Origin: CAYYIS01 sp964470965
GTDB taxonomy: Bacteria; JAAXHH01; JABIQT01
DNA: 16,504 nt
NCBI GenBank assembly: GCA_964470965.1
Contig: CAYYIS010000076.1
Span: forward strand, 1 to 16,504
Direction: 5' to 3'
Position numbers and translations under genes: made by a program. The first letter of the stretch is position 1. Each line of letters begins with the position of its first letter. Shown here piece after piece: positions 6,261 through 14,999 of this stretch. Under the pieces are notes generated by a model, which had not been told where the DNA came from, did no database searches, and saw nothing but the letters and a program-made list of their open reading frames with translations.

Positions 6261-7703
6261 TCATACCGCTGCCTCTTCCGTCTGTTTCTCTGTTGACGCC
6301 TGCTCTGTAGCCAGAGCTTTCACGCCTTCCTGAGGTGGATAGGATTCTTTGTGCCGTCCGTAGTTCAAAACACCTTTCACCTCACCAATGGCAATGAACG
6401 GGATAAAGCGAGTGAACAGAAGGAACAGGGTAAAAAACAGTCCGAAGCTGCCGGCCAGTGTTGCGATTTCGATGCTGGTGGGCGAATACATGGCCCAGCT
6501 GGACGGCAGGAAATCACGATGTAGTGATGTAACGATGATGACAAACCGCTCGAACCACATACCGATGTTGATGAAGATCGATATGATGAATACGAACCAG
6601 ACCGTCCGTCTCAGCTTCTTGAACCAGAACAACTGCGGAATAAAAACATTACAGGACACCATGGTCCAGTAAGCCCACCAGTAGGGACCCAGTGCTCTGT
6701 TGATAAACGCAAACCGTTCGTATTCGTTGACCGAATACCAGGCCATGAACATCTCCGTGGCATATGCAACCCCGACGATGCCGCCGGTGACGATGATAAC
6801 CTTGCACATCTTTTCGATATGATCTACCGTGATATAATCGGTGTAATTCATCACTTTTCTGGCGATTATCATCAGGGTCAAGACCATGGCAAAACCTGAG
6901 AAAACGGCACCGGCAACGAAGTAGGGCGGGAAGATAGTCGTATGCCATCCGGGAATGATCGACGTGGCAAAGTCCATACTCACGATCGAGTGTACCGATA
7001 GCACCAGCGGCGTGGCGAATGCAGCCAGCAGGAGATAAACCGTCTCATACCTGTGCCAGGCGCGCGTGGAACCGTCCCATCCAAAACTCATGATACGATA
7101 GATAAGTTTTTTGATCTTCGACTTCGCCTGGTCCCGTAACGTGGCCATATCTGGTACCAGACCGATATACCAGAACACCAGGGAGATGGTGAAATATGTA
7201 CTGATGGCGAAGAAATCCCAGACCAGCGGTGACCGGAAGTTGACCCAGAGCGATCCCCGGAAGTTCGGATACGGTATCATCCAGAAGAACATCCAGGGTC
7301 TTCCCATATGAATGATCGGAAAGATACCGGCACAGACGACCGCGAAGAGCGTCATAGCCTCTGCCGAACGATTGATGGATGTACGCCACTTCTGACGCAG
7401 CAGGAACAGAATAGCCGAGATCAGCGTGCCGGCATGACCGATACCGATCCAGAACACGAAATTGGTGATATCGAATCCCCAGCCTACTGTTTTGTTAAGT
7501 CCCCAGGTACCGATGCCTACTTTGATCTGATACGTCACGGCGATCACCCCGACCATCATCACAGAAAAGGATACCAGAAACGTAATCCACCAGAGTTTCG
7601 TGGGGCCTGTCTCCAGCGGGACTATAACATCGGCAGACACATCACCGAGTGACTTCTCCCCGCCGATAAGCGGCCGCCTGAGTGTTGACATAATCGATGA
7701 CAT
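6261..7703 (-). CDS. actC: Alternative complex III subunit ActC (NrfD-like quinol-binding membrane protein)
   Basis: Main membrane subunit of alternative complex III and the likely site of quinol oxidation, next to the Fe-S domain of ActB. The 480-residue product has about ten membrane helices. Family motifs are WIGIGHAGTLIS (His90), IIHMGRPW (His132, Arg135), YPNFRGSLWVNFRSPLVWD (residues 145-163, Asp163) and GLVPDMATLRD. The start is ATG at 7703, with AAGGG close upstream; a second ATG four codons later is possible. It follows actB after a 77-base gap that holds a G/C-rich hairpin. The short C-terminal tail is rich in Glu, Thr and Ala. Confidence 0.96.
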   Translation of the reverse strand: MSSIMSTLRRPLIGGEKSLGDVSADVIVPLETGPTKLWWITFLVSFSVMMVGVIAVTYQIKVGIGTWGLNKTVGWGFDITNFVFWIGIGHAGTLISAILFLLRQKWRTSINRSAEAMTLFAVVCAGIFPIIHMGRPWMFFWMIPYPNFRGSLWVNFRSPLVWDFFAISTYFTISLVFWYIGLVPDMATLRDQAKSKIKKLIYRIMSFGWDGSTRAWHRYETVYLLLAAFATPLVLSVHSIVSMDFATSIIPGWHTTIFPPYFVAGAVFSGFAMVLTLMIIARKVMNYTDYITVDHIEKMCKVIIVTGGIVGVAYATEMFMAWYSVNEYERFAFINRALGPYWWAYWTMVSCNVFIPQLFWFKKLRRTVWFVFIISIFINIGMWFERFVIIVTSLHRDFLPSSWAMYSPTSIEIATLAGSFGLFFTLFLLFTRFIPFIAIGEVKGVLNYGRHKESYPPQEGVKALATEQASTEKQTEEAAV

Positions 7704-7748
7704 ACGATCCCTTTCTTACTCTACCTTATAAACTCAACCGTGTCTCTT

Positions 7749-7783
7749 CCCCCTTCCTTTCAGGGAAGGGGGCCAGGGGGTTA
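7749..7783. repeat. REP-like G/C-rich hairpin overlapping the actB stop
   Basis: CCCCCTTCC (7749-7757), a 6-base loop, and GGAAGGGGG (7764-7772) form a perfect 9-bp stem, followed by CCAGGGGGTTAGG. The TTA at 7781-7783 is the complement of the actB stop codon. The look (runs of G around TTAGG with a hairpin) is like dispersed intergenic repeats in many genomes. In the actB-actC mRNA it may stabilise the upstream message or lower downstream expression. No second copy was seen in this window. Confidence 0.5.
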
Positions 7784-10700
7784 GGTCCGGTGACGGACTT
7801 TTGTGAGATATCCGACGGTCGGACGATAGTTCATTTCTTCCAGTATCCGGTAATGTCTCGGATGAGCGATCAGCCTGGATACCCGGCTTTCCGGATCGTT
7901 CATATCCCCGAACACGATGGCATCTGCCGGACAGGATTGCTGGCAGGCGGTAAGGATGTTCCCCTCAGCCAGCGGTCGGTCCTGTCGTTTCGCCTCTCCC
8001 CTGGCCTCCTGGACACGCTGGACGCAGAGCGAGCATTTTTCCATCACACCACGCGTCCGGGTTGTGATGTCCGGATTCAGGGCAAGGTGTTCCGTCCGGC
8101 TTTCCTTCCAGTAATCGAACCAGTTGAAACGGCGGACCTTATACGGACAATTATTTGCACAGTAACGGGTACCCACACACCGGTTGTAGATCTGCTGGTT
8201 GACACCCTCATCACTGTGGACCGTGGCCAGCACCGGGCAGACTGCTTCACACGGTGCATGGTCGCAGTGCTGACACATCACCGGCTGGAACATAACGTCT
8301 ACATTCTCGTCTGTGCCCGAATAATACCGGTCGATGCGTATCCAGTGCATTTCCCTGCGGCGGTACACCTCGTCTTTTCCGACAACCGGGACGTTATTCT
8401 CCGCCTGGCAGGCCACCGCACAGGCCGAACAACCGGTACAACGATTCAGATCGATAGCCAGACCCCAATGATGGCCGGTATACGAATAGTCATCCTCCCA
8501 CAGCTGCTCCACCTCGTGCACTGAGTGATTGCCGGACGACGGATCATTTTGATATGCGGCCAGCGTGGTTTCCCGGACCATGTTCCGCCGGTTTCCGCCC
8601 AGTCCACCCTTGAATTCAGGCTCCGTGATGGTATGATGGGTCTGGGTAAGAGCCAGGTCCGTATGTTCTCCTGTCGAGGCGAGTGTAACGGTGGTTAGCG
8701 GAATCAGAGTATTTTCATGCAACGTCGCATATTTGAAACTGTTTTCACCTACCGTTTCCCCCTGCTGGACAGTCGCCTGCCCCTCGATCCACTCCGGACC
8801 TGCATCAGAGAACCGATCGGTGCCTGCACGCCCGTAGCCGACCGCGACCGCCAGCACCTGCTCATGCTGGCCGGGCTGTATCTGCACGGGAAGTTCCATA
8901 TCTCCGCCTTCACCGGACAGGCGAACGATGTCTCCCTCATTCAGGCTGAGCCTTTCCGCCGTAGCCGGCGCCATAGTAACATAGTTGTCCCAGACTGCTT
9001 TAGTGACGGGATCCGGCAGTTCCTGCAGCCAGGGATTATGTGCATTTCGGCCATCACGTATCCCAATCTTTTCATATAACACCAGAGCAAACTGATCGGT
9101 TGAAGCGGATACTGTAAGGGGTTGCGGCCAGGATCGGGTAGATCGATACCTTCCTGCATTTCGGCGTTCCGGCCTTACCGTGACATATCCGTCGTGGACC
9201 GCCTGATCCCAGAACGCCTGAAAAGGCATCTCATTTACCCTGCGGGGATAGATTTTCCTCTGCCAGTAGGCCTGCAGGATCGTTCGGTCGTCCTGTAATG
9301 CCTCCGTCGTCCAGGCCGACAGGCATTCCTGAAGAGACCGGGTCTGAGCGATAGGACGTATAGCCGGTTGTGATACGCTTACAACACCATTAATGAGTTC
9401 CGAATCACCCCAGGATTCGAGTGGGTGATGGACCGGGCAGACATAGTGTGATGCCGCAGTTGTTTCATCCTGCTGTTCCGCGAACGTGACGGTCACCGGC
9501 AGCTGCCTCATCGCCTCTGCAAACGCCTGTCCATCGGGCAGGCTATAGACAGGGTTGGTCCCGGCGATGAGCAGGACATTGACGCGTCCACTGCGCATGG
9601 CCTCCAGCAGATCCTGCATAGCGGCGTCATCACTCTGCCATTGATATGAGGGGCGTTCCAGATCGATTGTGTTACCGTAGTTGCCCAGCAGTTGATTGAT
9701 GGCATTTACCAGACACTGTGTCCCGATATCGTTGATCCCGCAGACGACGAGACTCCTGCCTCTGGCCTGCCAGAGGCGGTCGGCCAGACTATCTATGACA
9801 TCTGTACCGACGCCTGAACTGCCGGAAATAGCCGAAAGCTGTGGGATTGTGGTTCCGCTGCGTTCTGCCAGTCGTTCTGCGAGCATCCTCAGGATGGTGG
9901 CCGATTCTCCCGTCATAATGGGTATTCGTTGATCGGCATTGGATCCTGTAAGCGACATACGACCTTCGAACTGCGCATGGTGGGATAGCTTCGGCGAATC
10001 ACCTTCGAGCGTTCTTCCCTCGATATATCCTTTTGTAAACTCAACCGGAGATATCCAGGTCCCCAGAAAATCCGCCTCCAAGCCGACGATAACTTCCGCG
10101 CGATCGAACTGGTAACGAGGCAGCGTTCGAACACTATGGGTCTTTTCATGGGCGTCGAGGATGGCGGAATAAGAAACAGCGTCGTACACAACGTGATGGG
10201 CATTGCCATACAGGTTGAGAAATCCATCGATCGCTGCCCGGGTCGAAGGACTGGCATCCGAACTGGTCAGGATATAGACACCGTTCTGAACCTGTGACAG
10301 AGCCTGACCTATCTGCCCATCTACTGTGTTCCAGTCACTCGGAGTTCCGTAGACCAGGGGTTGCTTCAACCTCTCCGAATCGTACAGTCCCAGGACCATG
10401 GCCTGGCCGACTGCGCACAACCCGCCTTTCGACACCGGATGTCCGGGATTACCTTCGATCTTAACGGGCCTGCCATCCCTGTTTTTAGTTAATATCCCGC
10501 ATCCGGCCTGGCATCCACCGCAGGTAGAAGCATACCAGTACGCTTTCCCCGGCATCATATTTTCTTCCTGAACCAATATGGGGATCGCCTTCTCTACCGG
10601 CTCCCTGGCGCAGGATGCCAGAATCGAACCGGCAACCGAGAATCCTGCCGCCTTCAGAAACGAACGTCGGGAGAATGTGTTGTCGGCATCTTCTTCTGAA

Positions 10701-10810
10701 CCTTCGGGAAGGGGTTGTAGAAACTCGGCATCACTAGTGGCCTTGAAGCCCGGTGTTTGCTCCCGTTCCTCGATCCCCTTCCAGTAGCGTTTCGATGTAT
10801 CCCGTGGCAT
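7781..10810 (-). CDS. actB: Alternative complex III subunit ActB (molybdopterin-like plus Fe-S fusion)
   Basis: Large extracytoplasmic electron-transfer subunit of alternative complex III, 1009 residues. It starts with a Tat signal (SRRSFLK, Arg48-Arg49) ending in a lipobox (LASC, Cys67), so it should be exported folded and lipid-anchored. Residues about 90-770 are a molybdopterin-oxidoreductase-like domain. Its Cys97/100/104/132 set is retained, but this domain carries no molybdenum cofactor in characterised complexes. From about residue 780 a ferredoxin-like domain has four cysteine groups: CTGCSACAVAC, CQHCDHAPCEAVC, CVGTRYCANNC and a final group from CSLC to CQQSC. These match the three [4Fe-4S] and one [3Fe-4S] clusters of the family. 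The start is ATG at 10810, with a weak GGA upstream. The fused two-domain form is typical. Confidence 0.97.
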   Translation of the reverse strand: MPRDTSKRYWKGIEEREQTPGFKATSDAEFLQPLPEGSEEDADNTFSRRSFLKAAGFSVAGSILASCAREPVEKAIPILVQEENMMPGKAYWYASTCGGCQAGCGILTKNRDGRPVKIEGNPGHPVSKGGLCAVGQAMVLGLYDSERLKQPLVYGTPSDWNTVDGQIGQALSQVQNGVYILTSSDASPSTRAAIDGFLNLYGNAHHVVYDAVSYSAILDAHEKTHSVRTLPRYQFDRAEVIVGLEADFLGTWISPVEFTKGYIEGRTLEGDSPKLSHHAQFEGRMSLTGSNADQRIPIMTGESATILRMLAERLAERSGTTIPQLSAISGSSGVGTDVIDSLADRLWQARGRSLVVCGINDIGTQCLVNAINQLLGNYGNTIDLERPSYQWQSDDAAMQDLLEAMRSGRVNVLLIAGTNPVYSLPDGQAFAEAMRQLPVTVTFAEQQDETTAASHYVCPVHHPLESWGDSELINGVVSVSQPAIRPIAQTRSLQECLSAWTTEALQDDRTILQAYWQRKIYPRRVNEMPFQAFWDQAVHDGYVTVRPERRNAGRYRSTRSWPQPLTVSASTDQFALVLYEKIGIRDGRNAHNPWLQELPDPVTKAVWDNYVTMAPATAERLSLNEGDIVRLSGEGGDMELPVQIQPGQHEQVLAVAVGYGRAGTDRFSDAGPEWIEGQATVQQGETVGENSFKYATLHENTLIPLTTVTLASTGEHTDLALTQTHHTITEPEFKGGLGGNRRNMVRETTLAAYQNDPSSGNHSVHEVEQLWEDDYSYTGHHWGLAIDLNRCTGCSACAVACQAENNVPVVGKDEVYRRREMHWIRIDRYYSGTDENVDVMFQPVMCQHCDHAPCEAVCPVLATVHSDEGVNQQIYNRCVGTRYCANNCPYKVRRFNWFDYWKESRTEHLALNPDITTRTRGVMEKCSLCVQRVQEARGEAKRQDRPLAEGNILTACQQSCPADAIVFGDMNDPESRVSRLIAHPRHYRILEEMNYRPTVGYLTKVRHRT

Positions 10811-10857
10811 AATTCGTATCCGTTTATATAAGGTCCGACAATCCCGATTAAACCGGG

Positions 10858-11511
10858 TTAATAATGACAGACTGCACAGCTGAGTGATGCGTACTTACCT
10901 TGATAGTCGGCATTCTCGCCGCTGTTTACATCCCGATGGCAATTGATGCACCATCCCATAGACAGATCAGCTTCCTGAGAGACGGTTTCCATTGTTTCCA
11001 CAGGACCGTGGCAGGTCTGGCACGATACATCTGCCGTAACATGCCGGCTGTGGTCGAAGAAAACGAAATCCGGCAGGTCATGTACCCGTAGCCATTCGAG
11101 TGGCTTACCGGTAGTGTCCTGATAGGCCAGAGCATCCGTACTGTATCCCACCGCATCATACAGTTTTCTGAGTTCAGGCGACACCACAAGCTGCAGGTCG
11201 CGTTTTTCCTCTGCTGCCTGCATCTCCTCAAGTTTGGTCTGGGCCCATCCGGCCATCACAAAACGGTGGCAATTCATGCAGGTGTTCGCAGCAGGAATGC
11301 CTGCGCGCGGTCCTTTGTCCGCCCCGAAATGGCAGTACAGGCAATCGATGGCCAGGTCCCCGCTGTGGAGACGATGTGAAAAGGCGAGTGGTTGTTCCGG
11401 GGCGAAGCCTTGGTTCAGTCCCACTATATTGATATTGACACTCCGGCCATAGATAAGACCGCCGCCGATGAGTGCGAGGCAGATAAGGATTGATAGGTTC
11501 CACCGTGTCAT
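10858..11511 (-). CDS. actA: Alternative complex III subunit ActA (penta-haem cytochrome c)
   Basis: Membrane-anchored multihaem cytochrome c of alternative complex III. The 217-residue product has an N-terminal helix (about 5-21) and exactly five CxxCH motifs: CLYCH 57-61, CMNCH 78-82, CQTCH 164-168, CINCH 188-192 and CAVCH 212-216, the usual ActA count. The chosen start is ATG at 11511, giving MTRWNLS and then the anchor. An ATG 15 codons upstream (11556) would overlap the preceding narK stop and add a charged stretch, so it was rejected. The chosen start lies 25 bases after that stop, with GGGGA about ten bases upstream. This tight spacing ties the complex III genes to the nitrate genes. 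Confidence 0.95.
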   Translation of the reverse strand: MTRWNLSILICLALIGGGLIYGRSVNINIVGLNQGFAPEQPLAFSHRLHSGDLAIDCLYCHFGADKGPRAGIPAANTCMNCHRFVMAGWAQTKLEEMQAAEEKRDLQLVVSPELRKLYDAVGYSTDALAYQDTTGKPLEWLRVHDLPDFVFFDHSRHVTADVSCQTCHGPVETMETVSQEADLSMGWCINCHRDVNSGENADYQGKYASLSCAVCHY

Positions 11512-11536
11512 GATAACTGATTCCCCGATAAATGTG

Positions 11537-13102
11537 TCAGCACGGTATTTCTGCATTCTTTCTGGCGTAGTACCACCAGTTTACGAACAGACAGGACGTA
11601 TAATACACCGCGAATCCATAGAGCGCATACTCCGGAGTGCCCCCTTGAATCTGGGTTCCGAACACCCGGGGGATGATGAAAGCGCCGTAGGCCGCTACCG
11701 CGGAGGTCCATCCCAGCACCGGCCCGGCCATTCTCGATTCGAAGATGATCGGAATCATCCGGAACGTAGAACCATTTCCGACACCTGTGGTGATGAATAG
11801 CAGCAGGAACAACACCAGGAATGGAATAAAATAATCCTCCGGTGTCGCTGATGTGCCGGCGAGTTTGACATAATACGCGACCCCCAGCGCAGACAGGATC
11901 ATTACCACAGTGTCCCACTGGGTTACTCTGGCGCCGCCCAGTGTATCGGACAGCCAACCTCCCAATGGACGGATTGCAGAACCAACGAGAGGACCGAGCC
12001 ATGCGTATGTTAGCGGATTCGGCGCATTTGGATTAAGGGATCCGTCCGGCAGAGATCCGAATACATCCTGTATAAGCTTCGGAAACGCCGCCGAGTACCC
12101 GATGAACGATCCGAATGTCATGGTGTACAGCCATGTCATGATCCAGTTGTGTTTCTTGCTGAATATCTCGAATTGACCGGCCAGGTTTTCCTTAACCATT
12201 TTCGGTGTCAGGTACCACATCAGGACGAGCGTCAGCGCGATAGTAATCGGCAGCACGATCCACATATTGACGTTAAGGCCAAGGAGCAGATACAGCCCCG
12301 TGCCACCGGCCACGAACCCCAGAATCAACAGCCACAGCATGCTGCCCACGGCTTTTGGCGCCCCACCGATATTATGAATAGGCAGGTTGTCCATACCGAT
12401 CCATGCCACGATGGCGAGGACACCCAGAATAGGCACCCAGACCAATCCGCAGTTCTGGATCCAGATTGTTGCGCCGCCAAGGGCGTCCGACAGCGGCAGA
12501 CCGCCGCCCCCTAGGGCGCCGAACAGACCGAAAGTCATTACGAACGGCAGCAGCACCTGCATCACACTCACGCCGATATTTCCGAGACCGGCATTCAGAC
12601 CGAGAGACAGTCCCTGCATCCGTTTCGGAAAGAAGAAACTGATATTGGACATGGAAGAGGCGAAAGCGCCACCACCCAGACCGGACATGGCCGCAAGTAT
12701 CGCGAATGTCGTATACGGCGTATCCCTGTCCTGTAGCGCGAATCCGGCGCCCAGTGCCGGCAGAATCAGAAGGGCCGTCGTAACCGCGATCACATTTCTT
12801 CCGCCGGACAGGGCGATAAAGAATGAATTGGGTATCCGCAACGTGGCGCCTAAAAGACCGGCCACGGCGGTGAGGGTGTAAAGCTGTTCCTTGCTGAATG
12901 AAAAACCGAGGTTTTCCATCTGCACGATGATGATGGACCAGTAAAGCCACACCGCAAAAGCACACAGCAAGCACGGAATCGAAATCCAGAGATTGCGCAT
13001 CGCGTGTGCCTTGCCCGAACCTTCCCAGAAAGACTCGTCTTCCGGATCCCACTCTGAGATGCGCAAATTTGTCTTCTCCTGCTCTTTTATGTTAACAGTC
13101 AT
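11537..13102 (-). CDS. narK: Nitrate/nitrite transporter, NarK2/NarU-like
   Basis: Major facilitator carrier expected to exchange or import nitrate and nitrite across the inner membrane. The 521-residue product has about twelve membrane helices. Family motifs include NAGLGNIGVSVMQVLLP (first nitrate signature), FGSFIGYSAAFPKLIQDVFG, and LVGSAIRPLGGWLSDTLGG. The second signature region reads SAVAAYGAFIIPRVFG. It is longer than the other carrier in this operon and resembles the E. coli NarK/NarU branch. The start is ATG at 13102 (MTVNIKEQ), with GGAG seven bases upstream. An upstream ATG at 13180 would translate a hairpin region and lacks a ribosome site. The N-terminal soluble segment contains SEWDPEDESFWE, seen in this branch. 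Confidence 0.93.
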   Translation of the reverse strand: MTVNIKEQEKTNLRISEWDPEDESFWEGSGKAHAMRNLWISIPCLLCAFAVWLYWSIIIVQMENLGFSFSKEQLYTLTAVAGLLGATLRIPNSFFIALSGGRNVIAVTTALLILPALGAGFALQDRDTPYTTFAILAAMSGLGGGAFASSMSNISFFFPKRMQGLSLGLNAGLGNIGVSVMQVLLPFVMTFGLFGALGGGGLPLSDALGGATIWIQNCGLVWVPILGVLAIVAWIGMDNLPIHNIGGAPKAVGSMLWLLILGFVAGGTGLYLLLGLNVNMWIVLPITIALTLVLMWYLTPKMVKENLAGQFEIFSKKHNWIMTWLYTMTFGSFIGYSAAFPKLIQDVFGSLPDGSLNPNAPNPLTYAWLGPLVGSAIRPLGGWLSDTLGGARVTQWDTVVMILSALGVAYYVKLAGTSATPEDYFIPFLVLFLLLFITTGVGNGSTFRMIPIIFESRMAGPVLGWTSAVAAYGAFIIPRVFGTQIQGGTPEYALYGFAVYYTSCLFVNWWYYARKNAEIPC

Positions 13103-13144
13103 CTTATCTCTCCGGCGAGGAATGCGAAACGTCTGTTGCTCATG

Positions 13145-13178
13145 GTCCCACCATCTTATGCAGATCGGTTTGTGGGAC
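13145..13178. repeat. Hairpin between the DoxX ORF and narK2
   Basis: GTCCCA (13145-13150) and TGGGAC (13173-13178) pair. Between them ATCT and AGAT flank a 5-base loop and can form a second inner stem. It lies in the 97-base gap before narK2 on the - strand. It could be a processing or stability element; there is no T-run, so it is probably not a terminator. Confidence 0.35.
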
Positions 13179-13199
13179 ACTTGATCGGATACCTGAAGA

Positions 13200-13706
13200 T
13201 CAGACCCTGATTAAATGGTCGACTGAGTACCTTCCGGATCCCCTCCACATTATTAGAAGAAGCGTAACCAGCGAGAAAATACTGAGTTGAAGGCCCTGAG
13301 TGGCTACAAAAAGCCCTTCGGCTGAATGCACAAACATAATGGCGCCCAGAAGTACGCCCGCATTCAATCCGGCGGCAAGCCGGGTCACAAACCCGAGGGC
13401 CAGACAGGATCCGCCCACTACATGGGCCAGGACCACAAACCACGCGATCGGTTCCTCCAACATTCCCACGCCCCCAGCCAGCTGCTCCACTTCATCCATA
13501 TTCATGATGAAATAAATTCCCTTCAGCGCCAACGCACCGCCCAGGAAGACACGCAGTACATCCATTGGTTGTACTCTGGCCAGGATATCCGGTAGCATTG
13601 GAATATCGATCCGGGGCTTCTTGCCTGCCAAGGTCTGCTGACGGTCGATAACGGCACGCTCGTGTTCTTTTTTGGCTTCGGCTTCCGCCGCGGGAGCGAA
13701 ATTCAC
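13200..13706 (-). CDS. DoxX-domain membrane protein, in frame with upstream NarK
   Basis: A DoxX-family membrane domain with four helices. It begins around VLRVFLGGALALKGIYFI (residue ~48), followed by a second helix region at PIAWFVVLAHVVGGSCLALGF. DoxX domains occur in thiosulphate:quinone oxidoreductase and many uncharacterised membrane proteins; the role here is unknown. The nominal start is GTG at 13706, three bases after the TGA of the preceding NarK ORF and in the same frame, with no good ribosome binding site. The first 36 residues are charged (AEAEAKKEHERAVIDRQQ). They look like a cytoplasmic NarK tail or linker, not a DoxX N-terminus. An internal ATG at 13598 could start a free DoxX protein. 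It may be the C-terminal half of a NarK-DoxX fusion. Confidence 0.8.
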   Translation of the reverse strand: MNFAPAAEAEAKKEHERAVIDRQQTLAGKKPRIDIPMLPDILARVQPMDVLRVFLGGALALKGIYFIMNMDEVEQLAGGVGMLEEPIAWFVVLAHVVGGSCLALGFVTRLAAGLNAGVLLGAIMFVHSAEGLFVATQGLQLSIFSLVTLLLIMWRGSGRYSVDHLIRV

Positions 13707-13709
13707 CAG

Positions 13710-14993
13710 TCAGGTCAAAAACGAGGTTCCCACAACGATTGCGCCCAGAATCAGAAGGGCCTCCGGCCATGTTAATGCCTCCGACCGGAACAAGAACCCC
13801 GCGCAAACAGCGCCCATGTTGCCGCCGGCGCCCACAATGCCCGCCACAGAACCCAGCGCCCTCTTGTTGATAAATGGAACCACCGAATAGGTCGCGCCTT
13901 CGGACATCTGTACAAACAGGCTGAAAATCACCATCGAGCCGATCGCGATCGGCAGCACCTTCATCTGGGAGAACACCATCAGGGCGATCCCTTCGACACA
14001 CAGGGCGATGAACAGCCACTTCACGCGGCCTTTGAGCCCCCCCTTATGGCCGAACAGGTCTCCAATAAGGCCGCCCGTTGTTCTGGCGAAAATATTCATC
14101 AGACCAAAAAGACCGGCTACCAGCCCGGCCGTTTTCAGACCCAGCCCGAAATAGTCCCGGTAATAGAGCGCTGCGATATTGTTAATGGTGAGTTCGATGC
14201 CGAAGCAAGCGCCGTAAATCATGAACAGGGCCCACACGCGCGGATCTTTGGCAGCTTCGATAAACGTACCCTTAACATGTTCCTTTCTTCTGTACTTACC
14301 CTGCGCTCTCAATTCTTTAAAATTGCCATCGGGAAGGTCTGTCGTAAAAAAGTAATACGCAATACCGGTGATCATGCAAACGCCCCCGGCCACCATCATC
14401 GACAGACGCCAGCTCCAGAAATCGGCGAACCCGAGTGCCACGAAAGCTGCGAAGATAAGCGGCATGACAATCTGGGTCACACCTCCACCCAGATTCCCCC
14501 ATCCGGCTGAAGTTGCATTTGCAGTTCCCACAACGTTGGGCGCAAACATCACCGAAGTGTGATATTGCGTAATCACAAAAGAAGCGCCAATGGCGCCAAT
14601 GGCAAGCCTGAACAGCAGGAAGGTCTCATAATTGTGGGCCAGGCCAATCCCCATCACCGGAATCGAACCCAGAATCAGAAGCCAGGTATAACAGAGCCTG
14701 GGCCCGATTCGGTCGCACAAAAATCCGATCGCAAATCGGGCCAGAATGGTGATTGCGACCGAAGCAATAATCGTATTGCCGACCTGGGTTCTTGTCAGGC
14801 TGAATTCATCGCGCACAACAGCCATCAGCGGGGCAATGCCGAACCAGGCAAAAAAACAGAGGAAGAACGAAAACCACGCCATGTGAAACGCGCGCATGGG
14901 ACGTGTCTTCAGACTGAACAGATTGATGCTTGTCGCCTTATTGGCGATCTCTACAGAAGGTGTTTCCTGTGATTCAGAAAGGGACTGGCTCAT
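13710..14993 (-). CDS. narK: Nitrate/nitrite transporter, NarK1-like, ending inside its last helix
   Basis: Major facilitator carrier likely to bring nitrate into the cytoplasm. The 427-residue product has eleven clear helices plus the start of the twelfth. Both nitrate signature regions are visible: SAGWGNLGGGVTQIVMP and GAGGNMGAVCAGFLF. ARFAIGFLCDRIGPR matches the substrate-binding arginine helix and following loop. The start is ATG at 14993, with GGAG 13 bases upstream, six bases after the narI stop. The TGA at 13710-13712 falls within the final hydrophobic segment (LILGAIVVGTSFLT). The frame then continues as LVNFAPAAEAEAKKEHE, the expected end of that helix plus a tail, into a DoxX domain. 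It could be a broken fusion gene, a sequencing error, or a slightly short carrier coupled to DoxX. Confidence 0.92.
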   Translation of the reverse strand: MSQSLSESQETPSVEIANKATSINLFSLKTRPMRAFHMAWFSFFLCFFAWFGIAPLMAVVRDEFSLTRTQVGNTIIASVAITILARFAIGFLCDRIGPRLCYTWLLILGSIPVMGIGLAHNYETFLLFRLAIGAIGASFVITQYHTSVMFAPNVVGTANATSAGWGNLGGGVTQIVMPLIFAAFVALGFADFWSWRLSMMVAGGVCMITGIAYYFFTTDLPDGNFKELRAQGKYRRKEHVKGTFIEAAKDPRVWALFMIYGACFGIELTINNIAALYYRDYFGLGLKTAGLVAGLFGLMNIFARTTGGLIGDLFGHKGGLKGRVKWLFIALCVEGIALMVFSQMKVLPIAIGSMVIFSLFVQMSEGATYSVVPFINKRALGSVAGIVGAGGNMGAVCAGFLFRSEALTWPEALLILGAIVVGTSFLT

Positions 14994-14999
14994 ATCCGA

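Noticed and set aside
7697..8524. 275-codon ORF on the + strand
   Set aside because: It lies antisense to actB and the start of actC, whose products have clear family motifs. Its translation shows no recognisable domain.
11512..11556. 15-residue N-terminal extension of ActA
   Set aside because: It would overlap the narK2 coding end and place charged residues before the membrane anchor; the ATG at 11511 fits better.
13103..13180. 26-residue N-terminal extension of the second NarK
   Set aside because: It has no ribosome site and runs through a hairpin, while ATG 13102 has GGAG at the right spacing and begins like family members.
13710..13712. TGA as selenocysteine or as a reassigned sense codon
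   Set aside because: TGA ends other genes here (ctaA, actC, actD, narK2), so the code is standard. No clear SECIS-like hairpin was seen right after the TGA, and NarK has no known redox site there.
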